Assembly: GCA_002291465.1 (NCBI GenBank)
Contig: CP021238.1
Location: 434,001-498,000, forward strand
Length of the DNA stretch: 64,000 nucleotides
Source of the DNA: Mycobacterium lepraemurium
Lineage (GTDB): Bacteria > Actinomycetota > Actinomycetes > Mycobacteriales > Mycobacteriaceae
Direction: 5' to 3'
Shown here: positions 46,017 through 56,015 of the stretch, piece after piece
How positions within the stretch are numbered: position 1 is the stretch's first letter
How the letters are laid out: each line of letters starts with the position of its first letter
Translations under genes and position numbers: made by a program
Notes under the pieces: model-generated
Databases searched by the model: none
The model's input: only the letters and a program-made list of their open reading frames with translations
Told to the model about the DNA's origin: nothing

Positions 46017-47412
46017 ATGATCACGACCATCACCCGGTACCGCAACCCGCGGCGGCGCCCGAACGGCACAAGGGGCGGCACTGGATCGACGACTGGCGAC
46101 CCGAAGACCCCGAATTCTGGGAGACGACGGGCAAGGCGATCGCCCGCCGCAACCTGATCTTCTCGATCTTCGCCGAGCACATCGGGTTCAGCGTGTGGAT
46201 GCTGTGGAGCATCGTGGTGGTGCACATGACGGCCGGACCGCACGGGCGCACCCGCCGGCGTCCGGTTGGGCGCTGACCGCCCAGCCAGGCGCTGTGCCTG
46301 GTGGCCGTGCCCAGCGGGGTCGGCGCCTTCCTGCGGCTGCCCTACACGTTCGCCGTCCCGGTGTTCGGCGGCCGCAACTGGACGACCATCTCGGCGGCCT
46401 TGCTGCTGATCCCGTGCCTGCTGCTGGCGTGGGCGGTGAGCCATCCCGGCATCCCGTTCGGGGTGCTGGTGGCGATCGCCGCGACCGCCGGGTTCGGCGG
46501 CGGCAACTTCGCCTCGTCGATGGCCAACATCTCCTTACTTCTACCCGGAGAAGGACAAGGGCTGGGCGCTGGGGCCTCAACGCGGCCGGCGGCAACATCG
46601 GCGTGGCGGTGGTGCAGAAGGTCATCCCGCCCGTCGTGATCGCGGGCGGCGGCGTGGCGCTGTCCCGGGCCGGGCTGTTCTACCTGCCGCTGGCGGTCGT
46701 GGCTGCGGTGTGCGCGTTCCTGTTCATGAACAACCTGACCGAGATCAAGGCCGACGTGAAGCCGGTGTGTCAGGCGCTGCGCCACGCCGACACCTGGATC
46801 ATGTCGCTGCTCTACATCGGCACCTTCGGATCCTTCATCGGCTACTCGGCCGCCTTCCCGACCCTGCTCAAAACGGTGTTCGGGCGCGGCGACATCGCGC
46901 TGGCGTGGGCGTTTCTGGGCGCCGCCATCGGGTCGGTGATCCGGCCGCTGGGCGGCAAGCTGGCCGACCGGGTGGGCGGGGCGCGGATCACCGCAGCCAG
47001 CTTCGTGATGCTGGCCGTCGGCGCGGCGGCCGCGCTGTGGTCGGTGAAGGCGGTGAACCTGCCGGCCTTCTTCGCCAGCTTCATGTTCCTGTTCGTTGCG
47101 ACCGGCATCGGCAACGGTTCGACCTACCGGATGATCTCGCGGATCTTCAAGATCAAGGGCGAGCTGGCCGGGGCGATCCCGACACCATGGTGACGATGCG
47201 CCGCCAGGCCGCCGGCGAAGCCGGGCGTCATCTCGGCGGTGGGCGCCTTCGGCGGGTTCATCGTGCCGCTGGCCTACGCCTGGTCGAAGTCGCAGTTCGG
47301 CAGCATCGAACCCGCGCTGCGCTTCTATGTGGTGTTCTTCCTGGGCTTGCTGGCCGTCACCTGGTACTGCTACCTGCGCAAGCACAACGCGATCACCCGG
47401 GTCGGCATCTAG
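46017..47412 (+). pseudogene. narU: Nitrate/nitrite transporter NarU, heavily frameshifted
   Basis: A NarK-type MFS transporter, the Rv0267 homologue. DWRPEDPEFWETTGKAIARR, GGGNFASSMANIS and GIGNGSTYRMISRIFKIKGE are all recognisable but lie in different frames. Single-base indels are visible near 46019 (start), 46235, 46278, 46549, 46572, 47176 and 47220. The TAG stop at 47410-47412 is kept. This is the most damaged gene in the window, while its relative narK3 is intact. Confidence 0.85.
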
Positions 47413-47414
47413 CC

Positions 47415-48691
47415 TCAGGACGGTTTCTGCCGGCCGCCGTATCCCTGCCAGGGGGAGTAGTCGGCGATCAGCTCTTCCTGAGGCGGCCGCTGGTCCTCGG
47501 GGACGTGCTTGCAGGTTGATCCGGATCCGGTACCAGATCGTGCTGGGCCCGCGCATCCCGTCGACCAGGACGTCGGCCGGCTGCAGCCGGGCGGCGGCCT
47601 CCGGATGGCGGTCGCGCCAGACGTCCAGCGCCGCCATCGCCTCGTCCCTCGTCTTGGTGCGGGCGACCTCGATCAGCGGCATCGAGGATCGGCCCCGGCC
47701 GCCGGATCGTGTCCCGGCGCCCTTCGGCGCCCGCTCCGGCGGACCCAGCCCCTCGGCCAAGCACCAGCAGTCGGTCGAGGTCGCCGACGGCGTCGTCCAT
47801 GCCCGCCCACGGGTCGCCGATCTCGGCCAACCGGGCGGGCACGGTGTCGATGGTGAACGCCTCGGGCCGGCAGCCCGCGACCTCGTCCCAGCGCAACGGC
47901 GTCGACACCCGGGCGTCCGGGGTCGCCCGCACCGAGTAGGCCGACGCGACGGTGCGGTCCTTGGCGTTCTGGTTGAAGTCGACGAACACCCCCTCGCGTT
48001 CCTCCTTCTACCAGCGGCTGGTCGCCGCCTCGGGCGCGCGCCGCTCCACCTCGCGTGCCACGGTCTGCGCGGCCAGCCGCACCGGGCGGAACTCCCAGCG
48101 CCGGGCGATGCGGGCATAGATGTGGAAGCCGCGCGACCCGGACGTCTTCGGCCACGGGGTCAGGCCGTAGTCCTCGAGCACCTCGCAGGCGACCAGCGCG
48201 ACGTCCACGATCCGCCGCCAGGACACCCCGGGCATCGGATCCAGGTCGACGCGCAGCTCGTCGGGGTGGTCGAGGTCGTCGGCCAGTACCGGGTGCGGGT
48301 TCAGGTCGACACAGCCCAGGTTGATCAGCCAGGCCAGCCCCGCGGCGTCGTGGATGACCGCTTCGGCGGCGGAAGTGCCTCGCGCATAACGTAATTCGGC
48401 GACGTCGACTCGCTCCGGCCGGTTCGCCGGCGCGCGTTTCTGGAACACCGCCTCCTGCGTGATGCCCTTGACGAAGCGCTTCAGGATCATCGGGCGCCCG
48501 GCCACACCGCGCAGTGCGCTGTCGGCCACGGACAGGTAATATCGGACCAGGTCGAGTTTGGTGTACAGGCCGGCAGCAGAACCGGTGGTTTCGCCGCCGC
48601 CGACGCGGGGGAACACCACCTTGTTCGGATGGGTGATGGTGACCCGCCGCCCGGCCACTTCCAGCGAAACCAGACGGGTCATGTGGTTCAT
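47415..48691 (-). pseudogene. LigD-type polymerase/primase-like protein (Rv0269c homologue), broken
   Basis: The N-terminal 227 residues match the polymerase domain of non-homologous end-joining ligases (THPNKVVFPRVGG; HPDELRVDLDPMPGVSWRRI with the Asp-x-Asp metal site; TSGSRGFHIYARIARRWEF). A TAG (48008-48010) replaces the second Trp of SRWWKEER. The frame continues (GVFVDFNQNAKDRTVASAY) until frameshifts near 47760 and 47510. The last segment restores the family tail. It is a stand-alone primase-polymerase in mycobacteria and is convergent with narU. Confidence 0.8.
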
Positions 48692-48748
48692 GCTAATTCG
48701 CCAGAATTTCTGGCCGTACTGAGACGGACGTCACATACGGTGGATTCC

Positions 48749-50434
48749 ATGCCTAACCTCCTTGGCCTGCTCGGTCAGGCCACTAAAGCGGTAGCCAAAG
48801 TTCAGCAGTATGTCGAACGTGGCTTCGCTGAACTGCACTACCTGCGCCGGATCATCGAGTCGGGCGCATTCCGGCTGGAGCCGCCGCAGAACTACGCCGC
48901 GATGGCCGCCGACATCTACAAGTGGGGCGAGCTCGGCATGCTGCCGTCGCTCAACGCCCGCCGGACCCCCGACCGGGCGGTGGTGATCGACGAGGAGGGC
49001 GAACTCAGCTACGCCGAGTTGGACCGGGCCGCGCACGCGGTCGCCAACGGCCTGATCGCCAAGGGCGTCAAGGCCGGCGACGGTGTGGCCATCCTGGCCC
49101 GCAACCACCGCTGGTTCCTGATCGCCAATTACGGTGCGGCCCGGGTGGGTGCCCGCATCATCCTGCTCAACAGCGAGTTCTCCGGCCCGCAGATCAACGA
49201 GGTTTCGGAGCGCGAGGGCGCCAAGGTCATCATCTACGACGACGAGTACACCAAGGCGGTCAGCAAAGCCGAACCGCCGCTGGGCAAGCTGCGCGCGCTG
49301 GGCACCAATCCCGACGCGGACGAGCCGTCCGGCAGCACCGACGAGACGCTGGCCGAGCTTATCGAGCGCAGTAGCTCCGAGCCCGCCCCCAAGGCGGACA
49401 AGCACGCCTCGATCATCATCTTGACCAGCGGCACCACCGGCACGCCCAAGGGCGCCAACCGCAGCACGCCGCCGACGCTGGCGCCGGTCGGCGGCATCCT
49501 GTCGCACGTGCCGTTCAAGGCCGGCGAGGTGACGTCGCTGCCGTCGCCGATGTTCCACGCCCTGGGGTACCTGCACGCGACCATCGCGATGTTTTTGGGT
49601 TCGACGCTGGTGCTGCGGCGCAAGTTCAAGCCGCCGCTGGTGCTGCAGGACATCGAAAAGTACCGGCCGACCGCCGTGGTGGTGGTGCCGGTGATGCTGT
49701 CGCGGATCCTGGACACCCTGGAGAAGATGGACAAGAAGCCGGACCTGTCCAGCCTGCGGATCGTGTTCGTCTCGGGCTCCCAGCTGGGGGCCGAGCTGGC
49801 GGCCCGGGCGCTCAAGGACATCGGACCGGTCATCTACAACATGTACGGCTCGACCGAGATCGCGTTCGCCACCATCGCCGGGCCCAAGGACCTGGAACGC
49901 AACGCGGCGACGGTCGGTCCGGTCGTCAAGGGCGTGAAGGTCAAGATCTTCGACTACAACGGCAAGGAACTGCCCCAGGGCGAGGTGGGCCGGATCTTCG
50001 TCGGAAACACCTTCCCGTTCGCGGGCTACACCGGGGGCGGTAACAAGCAGATCGTCGACGGCCTGTTGTCCTCCGGTGACGTCGGCTACTTCGACGAGCA
50101 CGGCCTGCTCTACGTGAGCGGCCGCAACGACGAGATGATCGTCTCCGGCGGCGAGAACGTGTTCCCCGCCGAGGTCGAGGACCTGATCAGCGGGCATCCC
50201 GACGTGGTGGAGGTCACCGCGATCGGCGTTGAGGACAAGGAGTGGGGCCACCGGTTGCGCGCCTTCGTGGTGAAGAAGGAGGGCGCCGACCTGGACGAGG
50301 ACACCATCAAGCACTACGTCCGCGACCACCTGGCCCGTTACAAGGTGCCCCGCGAGGTCATCTTCCTCGACGAGTTGCCCCGCAACCCGACCGGCAAGAT
50401 CCTCAAACGCGAGCTCCGTGAGATGGAGGTCTAG
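48749..50434 (+). CDS. fadD2: Fatty-acid-CoA ligase FadD2
   Basis: Intact 561-residue acyl-adenylating enzyme, the Rv0270 homologue, activating fatty acids with ATP and CoA. The P-loop-like motif is IILTSGTTGTPKGAN, then NMYGSTEIAFATIAGPKD, then the hinge and A8 motif YVSGRNDEMIVSGGENVFP, and the A10 Lys motif LPRNPTGKILKRELREMEV. ATG 48749 was chosen by family length. It diverges from the polymerase-like gene, and its stop TAG shares CTAG with the stop of the convergent gene. Confidence 0.92.
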   Translation: MPNLLGLLGQATKAVAKVQQYVERGFAELHYLRRIIESGAFRLEPPQNYAAMAADIYKWGELGMLPSLNARRTPDRAVVIDEEGELSYAELDRAAHAVANGLIAKGVKAGDGVAILARNHRWFLIANYGAARVGARIILLNSEFSGPQINEVSEREGAKVIIYDDEYTKAVSKAEPPLGKLRALGTNPDADEPSGSTDETLAELIERSSSEPAPKADKHASIIILTSGTTGTPKGANRSTPPTLAPVGGILSHVPFKAGEVTSLPSPMFHALGYLHATIAMFLGSTLVLRRKFKPPLVLQDIEKYRPTAVVVVPVMLSRILDTLEKMDKKPDLSSLRIVFVSGSQLGAELAARALKDIGPVIYNMYGSTEIAFATIAGPKDLERNAATVGPVVKGVKVKIFDYNGKELPQGEVGRIFVGNTFPFAGYTGGGNKQIVDGLLSSGDVGYFDEHGLLYVSGRNDEMIVSGGENVFPAEVEDLISGHPDVVEVTAIGVEDKEWGHRLRAFVVKKEGADLDEDTIKHYVRDHLARYKVPREVIFLDELPRNPTGKILKRELREMEV

Positions 50435-50796
50435 CGGCGCTCTTTGATGGCCCGGGTGATCTGCGCGGTCAGCTTGGGGTCGACCAACAGCTGGTCGATC
50501 AGCGCGGTGAGCACCTCCTGCCCGGTCACCCGAGCGACCCCCAGCCGGTCGGCGGCTTCGCGCTGCCAGATGTCGAGGGCCCGGCGGGTGGCCGCCGGCA
50601 GGTCCACGGTCCGGCGGGTGCGCTGGGTGCGGCCCGCCTGGTTGGCCGGCGGCCCGCTGGGCACCCGCGGGCCGCCGGGCTGGTGGATGCTGGTGAGGTG
50701 CTCGGTGAGCGCGGTATCTCCGGAGGGGCCGGCGGCTGGGCTGGGAGCGCGAAACGCGCCGCCGCTGGGTCCGCTGTGGCTGGGGTTGAAGTTCAC
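50431..50796 (-). CDS. Ribbon-helix-helix-like small DNA-binding protein
   Basis: A 121-residue protein from a GTG (50796) with GGAGGA at good spacing. The first half is disordered and rich in Pro, Gly and Ser. The second has a basic stretch followed by TVDLPAATRRALDIWQREAA, a beta-strand then helix pattern like ParD/ParG ribbon-helix-helix proteins, and a helical end (QLLVDPKLTAQITRAIKERR). I infer sequence-specific DNA binding. No toxin gene lies beside it. An inverted repeat of AATCAGTA flanks its presumed promoter, and related sites occur further upstream. Confidence 0.6.
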   Translation of the reverse strand: MNFNPSHSGPSGGAFRAPSPAAGPSGDTALTEHLTSIHQPGGPRVPSGPPANQAGRTQRTRRTVDLPAATRRALDIWQREAADRLGVARVTGQEVLTALIDQLLVDPKLTAQITRAIKERR

Positions 50797-50821
50797 TGTG
50801 GTGTCTTCCTCCGTGAGTGGC

Positions 50822-50864
50822 AATCAGTAAATCAGCGCTCGTTGCCTGTGCGTCAATACTGATT
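50822..50864 (-). promoter_or_regulatory. Promoter and inverted repeat upstream of the RHH-like gene
   Basis: AATCAGTA (50822-50829) and TACTGATT (50857-50864) are exact inverted repeats. On the minus strand TTGACG, a -35-like hexamer, follows the outer repeat, and a -10-like GATTTA lies near the inner one. The layout suggests autoregulation by the encoded protein. Confidence 0.45.
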
Positions 50865-50869
50865 CTGTC

Positions 50870-51361
50870 ACCGACGCCAGACTAAGTCGCGTTGCCGGGC
50901 TGGGCATGTGGCGGGCCGGTGCCGCGCCGACGGCGGCTGCGGCGGATCCGCCGAACCCGCACGTCAAGCAAATTGCTGACGATAGCTGCGTGTAGGGGTA
51001 AACGCCGTTTTGCGTGACGGTGGACGGGCTCGGGACGACAACTTCGACAGCATTTCTTCCACACATAAGGCAATGGCATAAAACGTATATCGGTAGATAC
51101 TTGGTGCCGCGTCAGTACTTCAGTAAATACCTATCGAACTGCGTCTATATGTGTACACTGACCGCTAGGAGTCAGTAATAGCGGATAAGCGGATCGGCGG
51201 AAAAACGTATAGAAACGTCGTAAAAGAGGTGGTAATTAGGCACTATTGTTATCCAATTCAAAGCAAAAACAACCCAATCCATCTTGTTTTCCGAGAAATG
51301 CGCTAGTAGCGTTTTGAGCATCAACCTCCGATAAATCCAAATCTTTGGAAGGACGCCCTCG
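50870..51361. other. AT-rich island between RHH-like gene and secreted W-rich gene
   Basis: No convincing gene. From about 51060 to 51340 the composition is strikingly AT-rich compared with its surroundings. TCAGTA occurs at 51112, 51120 and 51172, matching the element at the RHH-like gene. The region is probably a regulatory or horizontally acquired segment that could bind Lsr2. It serves as the upstream region of the secreted protein gene at 51362. Confidence 0.5.
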
Positions 51362-51680
51362 ATGATCTCCTCAGCATCGTCACACGGTGTCGTCGCGGGT
51401 GTCGCGGCGGTTGGGGCCGTGGTCGGTGCGCTGCTGTTCGGTGGCGCCCCGGCGGCTCAGGCCCCCCGCCCCCGCGCCGGCGCCTTCCACAAGTTTCGCC
51501 AGTGCCGGGCCGCACAGCGGACCGGGCCCCATTCCCGACGGCCCCGGTGGCCGCGGATGGGGAGGCCATGATGGTCGGGGACATGGCCCGTGGGGCCACG
51601 GTGGCTGGGGCCACGGTGGCTGGAACCGGGGCTTCTGGGCGCCCGGACACTGGTGGAACTGGTGGAACTGGTGGTGGTGA
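51362..51680 (+). pseudogene. Small secreted Gly/His/Trp-rich protein, frameshift in a C-run
   Basis: ATG 51362, behind GGAAGGA, encodes a signal peptide (SHGVVAGVAAVGAVVGALLF, then GGAPAAQA). At the C-rich tract 51461-51474 the frame changes. The second frame then gives PAPAPSTSFASAGPHSGPGP, GGRGWGGHDGRGHGPWGHGG and an end GHWWNWWNWWW at 51680. Joining the two gives a coherent secreted protein of about 105 residues. Either the gene is broken, or the homopolymeric tract acts as an on/off switch. The function is unknown. Confidence 0.6.
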
Positions 51681-51832
51681 CCATCTCCGCGCGGTGAACC
51701 GGTCATCGCCGACACGCCAACCCTCGGGATGATCGGACCGCGTAGTGGGGGGAACCATGCCGGCTTGGCATCAGCCAGGTCAGCATGGCCCTATCCCAGA
51801 CCTTTTTTCCAAACCTTTTGCGGCGCAACGGT

Positions 51833-54034
51833 TTACTGGTCGCGGGGCAACCCCAGCAGCCGTTCGGCGATGATGTTCAGCTGCACCTCCGACGTACCGC
51901 CGTAGATGGTGGTCGCGCGGCTGGCCAACAGGTACTCGCCCCACTTGCCGGGTAGCTGATCGGTGTCGCCGATCGCGGCGTCGGTGCCGAACGAGGACAC
52001 CGCGAATTCGGCATAGCCCTGGCCGGTGCGCATCGACAGCAGTTTGGAGATCGCTGCCGAGGGCATCGCGTCCCCACCCGCCAGCGTCAGCAGCGTGGAG
52101 CGCAGGTTCAGCACCTTGGCCGCATGGCCCTCGGCGATCAGCTGACCCGCACGGTGCTGCGCGACCTGATCGAACTGCCCGTCGCGGACGAACTCGACGA
52201 ACTGCGCCAGCGTGGCCAGGAAATTCGCCTCGCTGCTGCCGATCGAGACCCGCTCGGCGGTCAGCGTGTTGCGGCTGACCTCCCAGCCGCGGTTCACCTC
52301 ACCCAGCACGCACTCGTCGGGCACGAACACGTCGTCGATGTAGACGGTGTTGAACATCGCGTTACCGGTCAGCTCGCGCAGCGGCTTGACTTCGACGCCG
52401 TCGCTGCTCATGTCCAACAGGAAGTAGGTGATGCCATTGTGTTTCGGGGCGTTGGGGTCGGTTCTGGCCAGCAGCGCACCCCACTGCGCGAACTGCGCGA
52501 CGGTGGTCCAGATCTTCTGGCCGGTGATCCGCCAACCGCCGTCCGTCCGGGTGGCCTTGGTGGACAGGCCGGCCAGGTCCGATCCCGCGCCCGGCTCGGA
52601 AAACAGCTGGCACCAGATCATTTCGCCGCACAACGTCGGCGGCAGGAAGCGTTGCTTCTGTTCGTCGGTCCCGTACGCCACGATCGACGGGATGATCCAG
52701 GTGGCGATCCCGGTTTGCGGCCGTTTGACCCGCCCGGCGGCGAACTCCTGGGCGATGATGATCTGCTCCACCGGGCCCGCACCCCGGCCCCACGGCTTCG
52801 GCAGGTACGGCAGCACCCAGCCGCCCTCGGCGAGGGCGACCTTGCGCTGCTCGCGGTCCATCGCCTTGAACGCCGCCACCTCGGCCCGGATCTCGGCCCG
52901 CAGCTTCTCGGTGTCGGGGTCGAGGTCGATGTCGACCGCGCGCATCCCGGTGCTGGTCGCGGTGTCCACCACCTGCTGCGGGTAGTCCGAGCTGCGGCCG
53001 AACGAGGCGGCCAGCATCAGCGCCCGCCGGTAATAGACGTTGGTGTCGTGCTCCCAGGTGAAGCCGATCCCGCCGTGCACCTGGATGCAATCCTGCGCGC
53101 ATCGTTGGGCGGCGGCCGGGGCCAGCGTGGCCGCCACCGCGGCGGCGAACTCGACGTGTGAACCCGCTGTGTCCCAATCCTTTTTGCGGGCCTCATCGAG
53201 CGCGCGGGCCGCGTCCCACACCGCCGCGGTGGCCCGCTCGGTGTCGACGATCATCTCGGCGCACTTGTGCTTGATGGCCTGGAACTGGCCGATGGGCCGG
53301 CCGAACTGCTCGCGGATCTTGGCGTACTGCGACGCCGTGTCGGTCGCCCAGCGCGCGACGGCGATGGCCTCGGCGGATAGCAGCGTGGTCATCAGGGCGT
53401 GCGCGGTCGCCATGCTCAGGTTCGTCAACACCACGTCGTCGCCGACCTCGACGGCGTTGGCCCGCACGTCGGCGATGGGCCGCAGCGGGTCGATGCTTTT
53501 CACCGGTTCGATCTCGAGCTGCTCGGCGCGCAGCATCACCCACGCCTCGCCGCTGTCGATCGCCACCGGCAACACCAGCAGTGAGGCCTGCGCCGCGGCG
53601 GGCACCGCGCGCAGTTCGCCGCGGATCACCAGCGCATCACCCTGACGGGTCGCGGTCAGCGCACAGCAATTCAGGCCGTAGGCCGCGATCTGGGCGCCGG
53701 ATGCCAGCTCGGAGAGCACCTTTGCGTCCGGGTCGTGCGCGGAGATCAGCGCACTGGCGATGGCCGACGGCACGAACGGGCCCGGTACCGCGCCGTAGCC
53801 GAATTCTGCCAGCACGATGGCCAATTCGAGGATGCCGAAGCCCTGCCCGCCCACCGACTCCGACAAGTGGACGCCGTGCAGGCCCTGCTCGGCCGCCGCC
53901 TGCCAGTACGGCGGCGGGTTCTCCAGCGGCGTCTCCATCGCCCGGTGCAGCGTCTCGGACGGCGCGATGCGCGCCACCAGCGATCGCACTGAATCGGCCA
54001 GTTCTTGATGCTCGGGATTTATTGCGATCGGCAT
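51833..54034 (-). CDS. fadE6: Acyl-CoA dehydrogenase FadE6 (two fused domains)
   Basis: Intact 733-residue protein, the Rv0271c homologue (731), made of two acyl-CoA dehydrogenase units in tandem. The first (about 1-365) ends QVHGGIGFTWEHDTNVYYRR. The second (about 375-733) has CQLFSEPGAGSDLAGLSTKA, ITGQKIWTTVAQFAQWGALL and ASRATTIYGGTSEVQLNIIA. Such fused enzymes behave like the heteromeric ACADs that act on CoA esters of steroid side chains or other bulky substrates. The ATG at 54034 follows GGAAGG. No lesion. Confidence 0.9.
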   Translation of the reverse strand: MPIAINPEHQELADSVRSLVARIAPSETLHRAMETPLENPPPYWQAAAEQGLHGVHLSESVGGQGFGILELAIVLAEFGYGAVPGPFVPSAIASALISAHDPDAKVLSELASGAQIAAYGLNCCALTATRQGDALVIRGELRAVPAAAQASLLVLPVAIDSGEAWVMLRAEQLEIEPVKSIDPLRPIADVRANAVEVGDDVVLTNLSMATAHALMTTLLSAEAIAVARWATDTASQYAKIREQFGRPIGQFQAIKHKCAEMIVDTERATAAVWDAARALDEARKKDWDTAGSHVEFAAAVAATLAPAAAQRCAQDCIQVHGGIGFTWEHDTNVYYRRALMLAASFGRSSDYPQQVVDTATSTGMRAVDIDLDPDTEKLRAEIRAEVAAFKAMDREQRKVALAEGGWVLPYLPKPWGRGAGPVEQIIIAQEFAAGRVKRPQTGIATWIIPSIVAYGTDEQKQRFLPPTLCGEMIWCQLFSEPGAGSDLAGLSTKATRTDGGWRITGQKIWTTVAQFAQWGALLARTDPNAPKHNGITYFLLDMSSDGVEVKPLRELTGNAMFNTVYIDDVFVPDECVLGEVNRGWEVSRNTLTAERVSIGSSEANFLATLAQFVEFVRDGQFDQVAQHRAGQLIAEGHAAKVLNLRSTLLTLAGGDAMPSAAISKLLSMRTGQGYAEFAVSSFGTDAAIGDTDQLPGKWGEYLLASRATTIYGGTSEVQLNIIAERLLGLPRDQ

Positions 54035-54124
54035 TGGTCGCCTTCCGTTGCTGCAGGACGCCGTTTCGGCCAAGTACCTTCCAAGCTAACAACCAGTGGA
54101 TTGGTCGACGACATGGGCCAGCGG

Positions 54125-55268
54125 CTAGCGCCACCGCCTGGCGATCCACTGCGCGATGAGGTCGGCCTGCTCGCTGCGCGCCCCCGGCGTGGTGAAGTAG
54201 TGGTCGGTGTCGATCGAGGCCCGCGTCTTGTCGGTGCTGGCCAGCGCGTTGAAGATGCGTTGCGCGTCAGAGGGAAACACCCCGGTGTCGGCCTCGGCGT
54301 TGATCACCAGCGCGGGGCAGCCGATGCGGGCCAGGTGCGGTTCGGCCCGGGTTTGCGCCACCCGCAGGCTCCACATGCTCAACCAGTTCCGCAGCGTGCA
54401 CGCCGCGGCGATGCCGTGCGCGGAACGGTTCGCCTTGGCCGGGACGCCCGCGTAGCACGTATTGGGCTGGCGCTCGGTGGGCTCGATGGTCGGATCCACC
54501 ATGCGGGGGTCGGCCCAGGTGCGCATCACCGAAAACGGGCGGTCCGAAAACCCCGCGGCGCGAATGCGTTTTAGCTCCTTTTCGGCCCAGTCGGTGATGG
54601 CGTGGTTGCGCGCGGTCTGTGCGGCCCGGTAGCGGGTGAGGAACTCCGGCGCATAGGGCGGGCCGTTGCGCTCGTTGAACAGGTCGAGGTCGGCGTCGGT
54701 GGCGACGGGGTCGTTCTCGTCGACGACGACAGCGTCCATCCAGGCGGTGAGCACCTCCGGGCGCCCCGGGTGGGCGGCGGTGGCCACATAGCCGTCGGCC
54801 GGCGGCAAGTCGGTCAGCCCCGCCGCCGGGCGCATCCCGTCCAGCGGGGTCACGTTCGGTTCGACGGCCTGCGACTGGTAGGCGGCCATCAGCGATCCGC
54901 CCCCCGAATTGCCCAGCAGCACAACGGTATCCACTCCCCGAACGTCGGGCAGCCAGCGCACACCGACCCCGATGTCGACCAGCGCGTGGTCGAGCAGGAC
55001 GCTGCTCTCGAAGCCCCGGAACCGGGTGTTCCAGCCGAGAAAACCGATGCCGCGGGTGGCCCATTTAGCCCGCCAAATAGTGCTCGGAGAAGTCGATCTG
55101 GTAGTGCGTGGCGATCATCGCCACCTTGGGTTTGCGTCCCACGCCCCGGTGGTAGAGGCCCTGGCAGGGATGTCCGCCGGCGCCCGCGCGACCGGCGGTG
55201 CGCGAGGGCAGCCCGACGAATTCCCGGATCACCCCGGCGCCGGTACGGCGACTCGATTCGCGACTCAA
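54125..55268 (-). pseudogene. Alpha/beta-hydrolase (Rv0272c homologue), broken
   Basis: A TTG at 55268 overlaps the stop of the TetR gene (TTGA) and gives a protein close to the 377 residues of Rv0272c. RKPKVAMIATHYQIDFSEHY precedes a TAA plus an extra G at about 55062-55068 (LAG* then GHPRHR in another frame). The frame recovers as TRGIGFLGWNTRFRGFESS and contains the nucleophile elbow LLGNSGGGSLMAAYQSQ. The acid and His are in the second half (NAEADTGVFPSDA; STDKTRASIDTDHYF). One lesion separates start and active site. It sits in an operon with the TetR gene. Confidence 0.8.
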
Positions 55269-55921
55269 CTTTGCGGCTCCTCCTCACACCCGTAGATGGC
55301 CCGGTAATAGATGTTGGCCAGGGTTCGGATGCAGGCCTGGTCGTCGGGTTCCCCGGAGCGCGCCGAACCGAGCTGGATGTAGCAGAACTGGTTGAACATC
55401 GCCACGATCGCCTCGGCGATCAGCTGCGGGTCGTCGTCGCGGCAGTAGCCCCGGTCTTGTGCGCTCCGCACCGATTCGGCGATGAAAGAGATTGGTATCG
55501 CGCAGATTTCGGCCCAGTACCGGGCGAAGTCGTCGTTGACCATGGCCAGTTGTGACACGCTGATCACCCCGGCCAGCCGGTTGCGGTAGGTGTGCCAGTG
55601 GGCGGCGGCCGCGGTGTAGGCGCGGTCCCGATCGGACAAGCCGTGCCGGGTCGCCGACCGCGCCCGCTGATTAGCCTCGTCGCGGAAGCGCAGCGCCCAC
55701 TGGCGCACCATCGCCTCCCTGGAGTCGTAGTAGTTGTAGAAGGCCGCCGCCGAGCGGCCCGCCTCCGCGGCGATATCGGCGATGGTGGTGGCCAGCATAC
55801 CCTTGCGGGCGATGACGGTGCGGGCGGCCATGTCGATGGCGGCCCGGGTGCGCCTGCCCCGATGCGTGGGCAGCGCCGCGGGCCGGCCGGGCCGGTCAGC
55901 CGGGGATACCGCGGTCGACAC
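55265..55921 (-). CDS. TetR-family regulator (Rv0273c homologue)
   Basis: Intact 218-residue regulator from a GTG at 55921 with GGGAGG upstream. The helix-turn-helix is RRTRAAIDMAARTVIARKGM, then TTIADIAAEAGRSAAAFYNY. It diverges from the VOC gene across 94 bases that contain a perfect palindrome, so it probably represses itself and that gene. The hydrolase gene overlaps its stop by four bases. The ORF is open further upstream but unconserved. Confidence 0.85.
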   Translation of the reverse strand: MSTAVSPADRPGRPAALPTHRGRRTRAAIDMAARTVIARKGMLATTIADIAAEAGRSAAAFYNYYDSREAMVRQWALRFRDEANQRARSATRHGLSDRDRAYTAAAAHWHTYRNRLAGVISVSQLAMVNDDFARYWAEICAIPISFIAESVRSAQDRGYCRDDDPQLIAEAIVAMFNQFCYIQLGSARSGEPDDQACIRTLANIYYRAIYGCEEEPQS

Positions 55922-55944
55922 CTGCGCACCTCCCTGGGCCAAAA

Positions 55945-55966
55945 CTGAATCTGATGTTAGATTCAG
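55945..55966. promoter_or_regulatory. TetR operator between Rv0273c and Rv0274 homologues
   Basis: CTGAATCT-GATGTT-AGATTCAG has perfect 8-base arms and a 6-base spacer. It lies 24 bases upstream of the TetR start and 50 upstream of the VOC start. AGATTC repeats once more just after it. It is the best-formed operator in the window. Confidence 0.7.
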
Positions 55967-56015
55967 ATTCGGGTCTTGGCCAGGATCGTCACCCGGGGAC
56001 CGAGGGAGAAACCCG

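Noticed and set aside
50824..51066. 80-residue minus-strand ORF in the AT-rich island
   Set aside because: No ribosome site, low-complexity Ala/Ser content and overlap with the likely promoter of the RHH-like gene.
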